Below the pieces are notes generated by a model, which was not told the origin of the DNA, made no database searches, and worked only from the letters and a program-made list of their open reading frames with translations. Positions 28,079 through 36,243 of a DNA stretch of 64,000 nucleotides are shown here, in pieces. The DNA lies in assembly GCF_000365425.1 (NCBI RefSeq), contig NZ_AQOV01000002.1, positions 682,001 to 746,000 of the forward strand, read 5' to 3'. This DNA comes from Methylomonas sp. MK1. GTDB lineage: Bacteria; Pseudomonadota; Gammaproteobacteria; Methylococcales; Methylomonadaceae. The translations under genes were made by a program, and so were the position numbers. Each line of letters opens with the position of its first letter. The stretch's first letter is position 1.

Positions 28079-29038
28079 CTATTTGCCAACCCCCGCCGCC
28101 TGTAAATCCGCATGGTAAGAAGATCTTACCAAGGGCGCGCTGGCGACTTGTTGAAAGCCCAGTTCGCGGGCAATTTCGGCATAGCGCTGGAATTGGTCGG
28201 GATGGATGTATTCCTGTACCGCCAGATGGTCTTTGCTGGGCTGTAAATACTGGCCCAAGGTCAGCATGCTGACCCCGTGGGCCAGTAAATCTTTCATTAC
28301 CTCGACAACTTCCGCTTCGGTTTCGCCTATGCCCAGCATCAAGCCGGATTTAGTCGGTACGTCAGGCAGACGCTGGCCGTGTTGTTGCAGCAGTTTTAGC
28401 GAGACGTGGTAATCGGCGCCGGGACGGGCTTGCAGATACAGGCGCGGCACGGTTTCCAGGTTGTGATTGAATACATCGCATGGCTGTTGTTGCAGAATAT
28501 CCAGCGCTGTATCCATCCGGCCGCGAAAATCCGGCACCAATACTTCGATGGTGGTGTTAGGCGACTGGCTGCGCACCGCGGCGATGCAGGCGGCGAAATG
28601 GCTGGCGCCGCCGTCGCGCAAATCGTCGCGGTTTACCGAGGTGATGACTACGTATTTTAAGGCCATCGCGGCGATGGTCGCGGCCAGATTGGCCGGTTCT
28701 TCCGCATCCAAAGGTTGCGGTTTGCCGTGGGCGACATCGCAGAACGGGCAGCGGCGCGTGCATAAATCGCCCATGATCATGAAGGTGGCGGTGCCGTGGC
28801 TGAAACATTCGCTCAAGTTGGGGCAGGCGGCCTCTTCGCAGACGGTGTGCAGGCGGTTTTCGCGCAGGGATTGTTTGATGCGGTTGACTTGGTCGCCGGT
28901 CGGTAGTTTGATGCGGATCCAGTCCGGTTTGCGCAAAATTTGCTCGGGCTTTTCCACCTTCACCGGAATCCGCGACAACTTGTCGGCATTGCGTTGATGA
29001 GTTTCTGGTGTGGAGCGGGAAGGGGCGTTGAGGGTCAT
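28079..29038 (-). CDS. lipA: Lipoyl synthase LipA
   Basis: About 319 residues from the ATG at 29038; a GTG 15 bases upstream (29053) would add five residues. It is a radical-SAM enzyme that inserts two sulfurs into octanoyl groups on lipoyl domains. Both cluster motifs are present: [12 protein letters not shown] for the auxiliary [4Fe-4S] cluster and CTRRCPFC for the SAM cluster. The C-terminal RSSYHAD supplies the conserved RSSY serine ligand. It is the last gene of the dacA-dat-ybeD-lipB-lipA run and acts on the product of LipB. Confidence 0.97.
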   Translation of the reverse strand: MTLNAPSRSTPETHQRNADKLSRIPVKVEKPEQILRKPDWIRIKLPTGDQVNRIKQSLRENRLHTVCEEAACPNLSECFSHGTATFMIMGDLCTRRCPFCDVAHGKPQPLDAEEPANLAATIAAMALKYVVITSVNRDDLRDGGASHFAACIAAVRSQSPNTTIEVLVPDFRGRMDTALDILQQQPCDVFNHNLETVPRLYLQARPGADYHVSLKLLQQHGQRLPDVPTKSGLMLGIGETEAEVVEVMKDLLAHGVSMLTLGQYLQPSKDHLAVQEYIHPDQFQRYAEIARELGFQQVASAPLVRSSYHADLQAAGVGK

Positions 29039-29118
29039 ATTGCCACCGGGCACTTAAGTTCGTTTTTGAGTCTCCGCAAGCCTGGCATTATTGGCGAGGC
29101 TTGTTGAGTTTGTTTGTC

Positions 29119-29739
29119 TTACATTTCTATCGCTTGCAGCAATTGATGCACAACCGGCACGGCTAGTTCCTGAGTGTTTATTTTAACGCCTAAATCGGCC
29201 AATTGCGTCACTTGCAAGCCGGCGTATCCGCAGGGATTGATGTCTGCAAACGGCGCCAAATCCATATCGTTATTGACGCTAAGGCCATGGTAACAGCAAC
29301 CGTGTTTGATACGCAGTCCCAGCGAGGCAATTTTGCGCTCGTTGACGTAGACGCCCGGTGCCTTGGGTTGTGCCTGGGCGGAGATACCGTATTGCCGCAG
29401 GGTATTGATCACCGCGTTTTCCAGAATGGTGACCATCTGCCGTGGCCCCTTGCCGAGTCGGCGTAAGTCGGCCAGCAGGTAAATGACCAACTGGCCGGGG
29501 CCGTGATAGGTCACTTGGCCGCCGCGGTCGCTCTCGACGATTTCGATAGCGTTGGCTTTTAGTAAATGTTCGCGCTTGCCGTTTAAACCCAGGGTGTAAA
29601 CCGGCGGATGCTCGACGATCCAGATTTGGTCTGCCGTGTCACCATCGCGTTCCGCGGTGAACTGCTGCATGTCTCGCCAGACGCCGAGATAGTCTTGTCG
29701 CCCCAGATCGCGCAGGACGGTCGTCGCCTTACTTGGCAT
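29119..29739 (-). CDS. lipB: Octanoyltransferase LipB
   Basis: 206 residues. It transfers octanoate from acyl carrier protein to lipoyl domains. RGGQVTYHGPGQLVIYLL is the family signature, and NPCGYAGLQVTQL holds the catalytic Cys; the catalytic Lys lies in ERKIASLGLRI. It lies 9 bases after ybeD and 80 bases before lipA. Confidence 0.97.
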   Translation of the reverse strand: MPSKATTVLRDLGRQDYLGVWRDMQQFTAERDGDTADQIWIVEHPPVYTLGLNGKREHLLKANAIEIVESDRGGQVTYHGPGQLVIYLLADLRRLGKGPRQMVTILENAVINTLRQYGISAQAQPKAPGVYVNERKIASLGLRIKHGCCYHGLSVNNDMDLAPFADINPCGYAGLQVTQLADLGVKINTQELAVPVVHQLLQAIEM

Positions 29740-29748
29740 TAGTCCGGT

Positions 29749-30015
29749 TTACAAAGCCATCAGCACATCTGGGCAGGCTGTCAAGCCCAGGTAGATTGCG
29801 TCCAGTTGTTCGCGGCTATGGGCTTCGATCATTACCGTCACCGCCAGGTAATTGCCGCCTTTGCTGGGGCGGGTGGTGACCGCGCCTTCCAGGATGTCCG
29901 GGACATGGCGGCGGACGATTTCCACGACGATAGCGTCGAAATCGTCGCGATGCTTGCCCATCACCTTGATAGGGAACTGGCAGGGAAATTCCAGTAAGCT
30001 TTCGGTTTCGCTCAT
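29749..30015 (-). CDS. ybeD: YbeD/DUF493 family protein
   Basis: 88 residues, a small alpha-beta protein of the UPF0250/DUF493 family (LLEFPCQFPIKVMGKHRDDF, TRPSKGGNYLAVTVMIEAHS). It resembles the ACT-like regulatory fold; its biochemical role is unsettled. It overlaps dat by 4 bases and precedes lipB by 9, keeping the dacA-ybeD-lipB order known from Escherichia coli. Confidence 0.93.
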   Translation of the reverse strand: MSETESLLEFPCQFPIKVMGKHRDDFDAIVVEIVRRHVPDILEGAVTTRPSKGGNYLAVTVMIEAHSREQLDAIYLGLTACPDVLMAL

Positions 30016-30851
30016 GACAATGATTTTTTGTAAGCTTGCAGTAAGTCGTCCATGCGTTTCCAGACCGGGCCGGGCTTGCCGTCACCGACTTGCTCACCAT
30101 CCAGTTCTATCACCGGCACGATCTCGCGGGTAGAACTGGCGACCCAGATTTCGCTGGCGTTGTGCAGCGCTTCCAGCGCGATGATGTCTTCCTGATAAGG
30201 GATGTTATGCGCGGCTGCCAGTTCCAGAATTACGTCGCGGGTAATGCCGGGCAGGATTTCATGGCTTTTGGGCGGTGTGATCAATTCGCCATCCAATACC
30301 GCAAACAGATTGCTGGCTGCGCCTTCGACGACGTAACCGTTGCGTACCAGTATCGCTTCCGCGCAGCCTTGATCCAGCGCTTCCTGTCTGAGCAGAATGT
30401 TGCCCAGCAAAGTGATGGCTTTGATGTTGCAGAGCTGCCAGCGGGTGTCGTCCAGCGTAATCGCCTTGATGCCGTCGACCCGGCCGGCGAAAGGCTTGAT
30501 GTCCGCACTCATCGCAAATATCGTCGGTACGACTTGCTCGGGAAAGCCGTGATCGCGCTTCGGCGCATAGCCGCGGGTGACTTGCAGGTAAATGTATTGA
30601 TCCCTGTCATCCGCCAGCAGCGGCCGGAAAATCGCTTCCCAATCCGCGACGCTGTGCGGCAGCGGCAAACGGATGCCGTCCAGGCTATTGTTGAGCCGGG
30701 TAATATGGTCTTCCAGTCTGAACAGCCGGCCCTTATAAGCCGGAATCACTTCGTAGACGCCGTCGCCGAATAGAAAGCCGCGGTCCAGCACCGACACCTT
30801 GGCGTCGGCTAGCGGTAGATAAGCGCCGTTCAGATAGACTTGCTCGGTCAT
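30012..30851 (-). CDS. dat: D-amino acid aminotransferase
   Basis: 279 residues, fold-type IV PLP enzyme of the branched-chain/D-amino-acid aminotransferase group. YLNGAYLPLADAKVSVLDRGFLFGDGVYE is the family start; the PLP lysine is in CNIKAITLLGNIL, and EGAASNLFAV and STREIVPV are cofactor-binding segments. It interconverts D-alanine and D-glutamate with 2-oxo acids, which fits the peptidoglycan carboxypeptidase gene upstream. It overlaps both neighbours by 4 bases. A branched-chain aminotransferase or aminodeoxychorismate lyase is a less likely reading. Confidence 0.92.
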   Translation of the reverse strand: MTEQVYLNGAYLPLADAKVSVLDRGFLFGDGVYEVIPAYKGRLFRLEDHITRLNNSLDGIRLPLPHSVADWEAIFRPLLADDRDQYIYLQVTRGYAPKRDHGFPEQVVPTIFAMSADIKPFAGRVDGIKAITLDDTRWQLCNIKAITLLGNILLRQEALDQGCAEAILVRNGYVVEGAASNLFAVLDGELITPPKSHEILPGITRDVILELAAAHNIPYQEDIIALEALHNASEIWVASSTREIVPVIELDGEQVGDGKPGPVWKRMDDLLQAYKKSLS

Positions 30852-32011
30852 TCTTTCTCCAACAGGCCGATAGCGGCATCGTACAGGCGGCGGAAAATGC
30901 CGCCTTCGGCGACCGCATCCAAGGCCACCAGCGGTTTGCTGAGTATGGATTCGCCCGCCAGAGAGATGTTCAGGTTGCCGACCGTGTCGCCCTTATTCAA
31001 CGGGGCGAACACGCCTTTGTCTATCTGGGTTTCGGCTTTCAATTCATTAAAGTGTTTGCGCGGGGCAGTGACATACAGGTCTTCCGGTAAACCGACCGGG
31101 ACTTTGGACGTGACACCTTTTCTGACCCGAGCTTCGCCCAGCGGTTTATTGCCTTCGTAAAGGCGATGAGTTTCGAAGAAGCGGAAACCGTAATTTAACA
31201 AGGACTGGCTCTCGTTGGAACGAGCCCCGGCGCTGGCGGTACCCATGACCACCGAAATCAGCCGCATGTCTTCGCGTTTGGCCGAAGCCACCATGCAGTA
31301 GCCGGCGTCATCGGTAAAACCGGTTTTCAAACCGTCAACCGACGGATCGCGCCACAGCAGCAGGTTGCGGTTTTGCTGGGTGATGCCGTTGTAAGTAAAT
31401 TCCTTTTGCTTGTCCCAGCGATAGTATTCCGGGAACTCTTTAATCACCGCTCGGGCTAAGGTAGCCAGATCATGCGCCGAACTGTAGTGATTGGGGCTGG
31501 GCAGGCCGGTGGCATTTTCGAAGTTGCTGTTGGTCATGCCCAGACGGCCGGCCTGTTCGTTCATCATCGTCGCGAAGGTTTGTTCGCTACCGGCGACGTG
31601 TTCGGCCAAGGCTACGCTGGCATCGTTGCCGGATTGAATGATCATGCCTTGCAGCAAGTCTTCCACCCCAACTTGTTTGTTAACTTCCACAAACATCTTC
31701 GAGCCGCCGGTTTCCCAAGCGTTCTGGCTAATGGTGACTTTTTCGTCCAGCGTCAAGTGACCGGCTTTCAGCTCGCGGAACACCACGTAGGCCGTCATGA
31801 TTTTGGTCAAGCTGGCAGGGGATACGCGCTTATCGGCATCCTTTTCGGCCAATACCCGGCCGCTGTCGAAGTCCAACAGGAAGAAGCTGGAGGCCGCGAC
31901 GCTAGGGGCGGCAGGGGTAAAAATCGGGCTGGCGGCTTGCAGCGAGAAGGCGGTTAACAATAACAGCAGCCCGCTAAACAGGCTGATTGTCGTACGGAAA
32001 GGTTGGCTCAT
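30848..32011 (-). CDS. dacA: D-alanyl-D-alanine carboxypeptidase (PBP5/6 type)
   Basis: 387 residues. It trims the terminal D-Ala from peptidoglycan stem peptides in the periplasm. Signal peptide: LFSGLLLLLTAFSLQA (cleavage near 26). Active-site SLTK at 67-70 (SPASLTKIMTAYV), SGN in IQSGNDASVALAEH, and KTG in VDGLKTGFTDDAGYC. A C-terminal beta domain and an amphipathic helix (RRLYDAAIGLLEKE) tether it to the membrane. It is the first gene of the operon; the next gene, dat, overlaps by 4 bases, so released D-Ala can be used by the transaminase. Confidence 0.96.
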   Translation of the reverse strand: MSQPFRTTISLFSGLLLLLTAFSLQAASPIFTPAAPSVAASSFFLLDFDSGRVLAEKDADKRVSPASLTKIMTAYVVFRELKAGHLTLDEKVTISQNAWETGGSKMFVEVNKQVGVEDLLQGMIIQSGNDASVALAEHVAGSEQTFATMMNEQAGRLGMTNSNFENATGLPSPNHYSSAHDLATLARAVIKEFPEYYRWDKQKEFTYNGITQQNRNLLLWRDPSVDGLKTGFTDDAGYCMVASAKREDMRLISVVMGTASAGARSNESQSLLNYGFRFFETHRLYEGNKPLGEARVRKGVTSKVPVGLPEDLYVTAPRKHFNELKAETQIDKGVFAPLNKGDTVGNLNISLAGESILSKPLVALDAVAEGGIFRRLYDAAIGLLEKE

Positions 32012-32154
32012 GGTCGCAATTCAAAAAAGTCATTCTGGAAGCGGTCATTGTAACACCGAGAGCCGCTGCTTAGAAAAACCCTCGTATTGTGCTAAGCGGC
32101 TTGAGCCAAAAGCCGGAGATTGTTGCAACTGTTTGGATTAGTTGGCAAGTTGGC

Positions 32155-32787
32155 TCACGCACCCGCATTGCAGATTTTGAATTTGCAAGCGCAATCCTGC
32201 AAGGCCATGCAAGCAGTTTGCTCGATGGGTCTATCCAATAAAGTGGACATCAGCGCGCGATCGAATTCGCACAACTCCGGATGTTGCTGGGCCAGATCGT
32301 GATAAACGCAATTAACGGCTTTAATGGTCGGCTGCACTTGTTCGGTGTCCATTTCGGCGTGATAACCCAGCGATTGCATTAATTCCACCAGCGCGCTTTG
32401 CTTTTGTGCCGGGTCTTTGCCGCTGAATTGCGGGGCCAGCGACTGCGCCAGATTAACGCCCATACGCCACAGCATTTGCCGCAAAGCGGTTTCGCCCAGT
32501 TCGGCTTTCAACTCACCCAACAACAAGTTGCAGAACCAGGGATATTGCTTGGGCAGGCGGTTACGGCCTTGTTCGGTCAGCGTGTAATTGCGCGAAGGCC
32601 GGCCGCCGGTGCTGTTCAAGGCCGCTTCTGCAACCAATTGGTCTTTTTCCAAACCGGTGAGATGTTGTTTGACCGCGTTTCTGGAGATTTCCAATTGCGC
32701 GGCCAGCTCGTCGATACTCATACCGGCCGCGCTGGACAGCAGTAATTTTAAGATTTGTTCCTGGCGTGAGCCGGTGAGTTTGACCAT
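32155..32787 (-). CDS. SufR-like HTH regulator with conserved cysteines
   Basis: 210 residues. The N-terminal winged HTH (QEQILKLLLSSAAGMSIDELAAQLEISRNAVKQHLTGLEKD) resembles the DeoR/ArsR-type head of SufR. The C-terminal part carries cysteines in NCVYHDLAQQHPELCEFD and CMALQDCACKFKICN, a spacing like the Fe-S-binding end of SufR-type repressors. An Fe-S or NO-sensing role is therefore likely but inferred. It is divergent from the truncated haemoglobin gene with 195 bases between, and the shared region holds a palindrome that may be its operator. Confidence 0.88.
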   Translation of the reverse strand: MVKLTGSRQEQILKLLLSSAAGMSIDELAAQLEISRNAVKQHLTGLEKDQLVAEAALNSTGGRPSRNYTLTEQGRNRLPKQYPWFCNLLLGELKAELGETALRQMLWRMGVNLAQSLAPQFSGKDPAQKQSALVELMQSLGYHAEMDTEQVQPTIKAVNCVYHDLAQQHPELCEFDRALMSTLLDRPIEQTACMALQDCACKFKICNAGA

Positions 32788-32893
32788 GTGAATGTGGGGC
32801 GGTCGGAAATAAGGGATGCGGCATTCTACGCCGGATCAACTGGCAGGCAAAGCACTACAAGCCTATTTTTGCCATATAAATAACTTTTATAAT

Positions 32894-32916
32894 AAAAATA
32901 TTGCAAAAGTATTTTT
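32894..32916. promoter_or_regulatory. Possible operator between regulator and trHb gene
   Basis: AAAAATA (32894-32900) and TATTTTT (32910-32916) form a perfect 7-bp inverted repeat around TTGCAAAAG. It lies just past a TATAAT (32888-32893) that could be a -10 for the haemoglobin gene, so binding there would block it. The AT-rich setting makes such palindromes easy to find by chance. Confidence 0.35.
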
Positions 32917-32982
32917 TTTCGCTTACTCTGCGCTCGGCTTTGAACAGCCGCATTTTTAATTTGCAACCAAGGGCAGACCATC

Positions 32983-33363
32983 ATGAGCGAAACCACGGCA
33001 ACTCTTTACGAACAACTCGGCGGCGAAGCGGCCGTTAATGCAGCCGTCGATATTTTTTATCGCAAAGTCTTGAGCGATCACCGCATCAACCGCTTTTTCG
33101 ATAACACCGATATGGACAAACAGGCAGCCAAACAAAAATCCTTTTTAACCATGGCCTTTGGCGGTCCCAATAACTATTCCGGCGCCGATATGCGTCAGGC
33201 CCATGCGCATCTGGTAAAAAAACTGGGTTTGGACGATTCGCATTTTGACGCGGTGGTCGAGGATCTGGCGGCTACCTTACAAGAGCTGAACGTGCCGCAA
33301 GAGCTGATCAATCAAGTCGCGGCTATTGCCGAAAGCACGCGTAACGACGTGTTGGACCGCTAG
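32983..33363 (+). CDS. Truncated haemoglobin, group I
   Basis: 126 residues. TLYEQLGGEAAVNAAVDIFYRKVLSD with the B10 Tyr and AFGGPNNYSGADMRQAHAHL with the proximal His mark a group I (TrHbN-like) globin. Such proteins bind O2 and NO and often act as NO dioxygenases when given electrons. The next gene, 15 bases on, is a [2Fe-2S]/FAD/NAD reductase that could supply them. The start has a good GGGCAG-type site upstream. Confidence 0.95.
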   Translation: MSETTATLYEQLGGEAAVNAAVDIFYRKVLSDHRINRFFDNTDMDKQAAKQKSFLTMAFGGPNNYSGADMRQAHAHLVKKLGLDDSHFDAVVEDLAATLQELNVPQELINQVAAIAESTRNDVLDR

Positions 33364-33378
33364 GCGCTGGAGTAGGGG

Positions 33379-34365
33379 ATGAGCTTGTATAAACTCAGCG
33401 TGAACGACCGCGACATTATTTGCGAGTCTGGTGAAACCGTGCTGGACGCGTGTCTGCGCGAAAACATCGACATCCCCTATGGTTGTCGGCAGGGCGCCTG
33501 TCAGAGCTGTATGGTGCGCAGCTTGCAGGGCCCGCCACCGTCGGCGGCGCAAGACGGTTTAAAAGAAGTATTGCGCCATCAACACTATTTCCTGGCCTGT
33601 CTGTGTTATCCGCAGCAGGATATGGCGATCAGCATTAGTCCGCCGGCCGAGTTTTTTACCGAGGCCACGGTGATTGAAAAAAGTCTGTTGAATGCGGAAA
33701 CGTTGCAACTTACTTTGCAGTGCCAGGAAACCATGGATTATTACGCCGGCCAGTTTGTGAATCTGAAACGCGCCGACGGTTTGACCCGCAGTTATTCGAT
33801 CGCCAACAATCGGTTGCACGCCAACAAGCTCAGCTTTCATATCCGCCGCTTGGCCGGCGGTCGCTTCAGCGAATGGGCGCACCAGGAACTGAATGTCGGC
33901 GACAAGTTAGAGGTTTCTGATCCGCAAGGACTGTGCTACTACCTGCCCACGAGCCAAGAGAATAATCTGTTACTGATCGGCACCGGTAGCGGCTTGGCGC
34001 CCTTGGCCGGGATTGTCAGCGAAGCTTTGCATCACGGTCATAAGGGGGCGATCCATCTGTTTCATGGCAGCCGCGAGATGGACGGTTTGTATTGGCTGGA
34101 GGAAATGCAGGATCTCGCTAGCCAGTACCCTAATTTTCACTACACGCCGTGCATATCGCGCGGCGACGCGCCGGAGGGCGTGGCTAGGGGGCGGGCCAAC
34201 GATGTGGCGATGACCCTGTTGCCCAGTCTGAAAGGTTGGCGCCTATATTTATGCGGCCATCCAGACATGGTGCATCAAACCAAGCGCCAGGCGTTTTTGC
34301 ATGGCGCGGCTTTGCAGGATATCCATGCCGATGCGTTTCATGTGGCGTCGGCAACCTTGGATTGA
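33379..34365 (+). CDS. [2Fe-2S] ferredoxin / FAD / NAD(P) oxidoreductase
   Basis: 328 residues. The plant-type ferredoxin domain comes first (about 1-90) with cluster cysteines in YGCRQGACQSC and a fourth in LACLCYP. An FAD-binding barrel (RSYSIANN) and an NAD(P) domain (LLIGTGSGLAPLAGI, LYLCGHPDMV) follow. This is the layout of oxygenase reductases such as those of phenol or methane monooxygenases. Here the partner is most likely the truncated haemoglobin in the same operon. Its end overlaps the convergent LysR gene by 28 bases. Confidence 0.94.
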   Translation: MSLYKLSVNDRDIICESGETVLDACLRENIDIPYGCRQGACQSCMVRSLQGPPPSAAQDGLKEVLRHQHYFLACLCYPQQDMAISISPPAEFFTEATVIEKSLLNAETLQLTLQCQETMDYYAGQFVNLKRADGLTRSYSIANNRLHANKLSFHIRRLAGGRFSEWAHQELNVGDKLEVSDPQGLCYYLPTSQENNLLLIGTGSGLAPLAGIVSEALHHGHKGAIHLFHGSREMDGLYWLEEMQDLASQYPNFHYTPCISRGDAPEGVARGRANDVAMTLLPSLKGWRLYLCGHPDMVHQTKRQAFLHGAALQDIHADAFHVASATLD

Positions 34366-35234
34366 TCGGGCAGCGCATAAACCTTTTGCCGCTCCAGAGC
34401 CGCTAAGGTGCGGATCTGCGCCAGCACCTGCTGCAAAACCGGCGCATCGTTATCGCGCTGCGACACCATATACGCCGGTAATTTGAATTGCGGGCTGTCG
34501 GCGACCGGAAACAGTTTGCCGGCTTGCAGCAGTGGTTCGGCCAGGCGCACCGGCAGGAAGCTCGATCCACGGCCTTGTGCCAGAATCAGCTGTACCGCCA
34601 TCCAGCCGATATTGACCACCTGGGCCGGCCGTTCCAGATTGGGGTAGCTATTGCTGTGCTGGGCGTAAAACCCGGGTGCCCAATCGACATAAATGTAATC
34701 GTCGTTTGGCCAGGGCTGTTTGGGATCGGTGGTCAACAGCACCAATGTTTCGTCGAACAAATGTTCGATTTGCAGGCCAGGGCTGTGCTGGGGGGTGTAC
34801 ATCAAGCCGATGTCCAATGCGCCTTCCACCAAACTGCGCATCAAGTCTTCTTCAAAACCGATATCGCTGCGGATGGAAATATCCGGCATAGCCTGTCTTA
34901 TCGCGCCTATCCATTCCGGCAACAAGGTTTCGCACAAGGCAATCCGCGCCCCAATGCTGATGCTGCCGCGAAACCGGCTGGGCAGGCCAATGTCGTGCCG
35001 GGCTTGTTCCAGTGTTAATAGTAAGGATTTGGCATGCCGCAAAAAACGCCGGCCCGGCAAGGTCAAGGTGGCGCCGGAGCGATTACGGACAAACAACGTG
35101 ACGCCCAAATAGGCTTCCAGGCGCTGGATCCGGGTGCTGACGGTGGATTGCGTCACGTACAAGCGATTGGCGGCTTCCAAAAAACTGCCGTTAGCTGCGA
35201 CGCTTAAAAAGGTTCTGATTTGATCGATGTCCAT
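34338..35234 (-). CDS. LysR-family transcriptional regulator
   Basis: About 298 residues from the ATG at 35234 (MDIDQIRTFLSVAANGSF); an upstream TTG (35270) is unlikely. The winged HTH (ANRLYVTQSTVSTRIQRLEAYLG) is followed by an effector domain of the periplasmic-binding fold. It is divergent from the lipoprotein-efflux operon, and a perfect T-N11-A operator (35255-35279) sits in the gap, so it probably controls both itself and that operon. The inducer is unknown. Confidence 0.93.
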   Translation of the reverse strand: MDIDQIRTFLSVAANGSFLEAANRLYVTQSTVSTRIQRLEAYLGVTLFVRNRSGATLTLPGRRFLRHAKSLLLTLEQARHDIGLPSRFRGSISIGARIALCETLLPEWIGAIRQAMPDISIRSDIGFEEDLMRSLVEGALDIGLMYTPQHSPGLQIEHLFDETLVLLTTDPKQPWPNDDYIYVDWAPGFYAQHSNSYPNLERPAQVVNIGWMAVQLILAQGRGSSFLPVRLAEPLLQAGKLFPVADSPQFKLPAYMVSQRDNDAPVLQQVLAQIRTLAALERQKVYALPDQSKVADAT

Positions 35235-35254
35235 GGTTTTAATATTGCATTTGT

Positions 35255-35279
35255 CGATATTAAAGTCCAATAAATATCG
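35255..35279. promoter_or_regulatory. LysR-type T-N11-A operator
   Basis: CGATATT (35255-35261) and AATATCG (35273-35279) are exact complements separated by 11 bases, so the inner bases form T-N11-A, the LysR consensus. It lies 20 bases before the LysR start and 83 bases before the start of the divergent lipoprotein gene. Confidence 0.7.
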
Positions 35280-35361
35280 CTTGTCTTATATCAAAACGGT
35301 TTTTATAGTGCCAGCTTAGTAATGTATCGATTCGATGGCATTCACTGGCGCGGAGGAACTC

Positions 35362-36219
35362 ATGAAAACGTCAAAATGTTCGTTTACCTGGCTATTTGCC
35401 GACCACAAAAAAGTCCTGATGGGATTGGCTTTGCCATGGCTGTTGGTGGCATGTACGGCGCCGAGTATTAAGCCGGCCGCGTCACAAATCGACCGATTGC
35501 ACAGTTTTTTGATTGTGCCGGTGCAAGCGCCGCCACTGGAAGTGATACCCGATTTGATCGAGCGGCGCGATCCGGCTTATCGACATTTCGAAAACATGGC
35601 CTTGGGTTTTGCACTGCCCACGGAGCTTTATCAAATCCCTGGCGGCATCCAAATTGCGGGCATGGTCAGCGACACTCATACGGCGGATGTGGATTCGATG
35701 ACCAAGGCAGCGCCAACAGCCGCGGGCGGTTCGGCGAGTGCCGATTTGCTTTGGACACCGGCCAAGGCCGCTGCGCAGAAATTGCGCGGTTTACTGTCTG
35801 CGGAAAATCGCAAAGGGGAATTGAGCCGCGAGTATTACCCGTTGCCAACGGTGGGCGACGCCAGTTTGCAACATTGGCATCAGGCGATTCAGGCCTGGTA
35901 CGGTCAGAACACCACGCCAGTCGATTATGTGGCGATGGGCCGCTACGATGCGGTGATAGAGGTGGGTATCGGCCTGTATCGAATCTTCGAGGGACAAACG
36001 TCTTTGCAGCTAATGATCAAGCTCATCGATCCGGTGTCGCGCAACGTTATCGCCCGCACGCTTTCGGAGAGTTTTAAGGTTGACGAACAGGCGCTCGCCT
36101 CCCTGGATAACGATGGCGCAGCGTTTAAGCAATTGATTGGCGATATGGCGGTCCCGCTGTTGCGGCAAAGTTTGGGCGACATCGGTCTGCGCATGCCGTC
36201 TCAAGCCGATGAATCTTAG
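35362..36219 (+). CDS. Putative lipoprotein heading the efflux operon
   Basis: About 285 residues from the ATG at 35362, which has GGAGGAA just upstream. The signal ends in LLVAC (lipobox), so it is a lipoprotein. The mature part includes SFLIVPVQAPPLEVIPDLIERRD, WHQAIQAWYGQN and YDAVIEVGIGLYRIFEGQT; I do not recognise a named family. A pattern of a conserved VGxGxYxxxxG core with a C-terminal helix suggests an envelope protein that might assemble with the exporter. It is 24 bases before the MFS gene. Confidence 0.85.
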   Translation: MKTSKCSFTWLFADHKKVLMGLALPWLLVACTAPSIKPAASQIDRLHSFLIVPVQAPPLEVIPDLIERRDPAYRHFENMALGFALPTELYQIPGGIQIAGMVSDTHTADVDSMTKAAPTAAGGSASADLLWTPAKAAAQKLRGLLSAENRKGELSREYYPLPTVGDASLQHWHQAIQAWYGQNTTPVDYVAMGRYDAVIEVGIGLYRIFEGQTSLQLMIKLIDPVSRNVIARTLSESFKVDEQALASLDNDGAAFKQLIGDMAVPLLRQSLGDIGLRMPSQADES

Positions 36220-36243
36220 CGTGCTGACTGGGCCAATAAGCGG

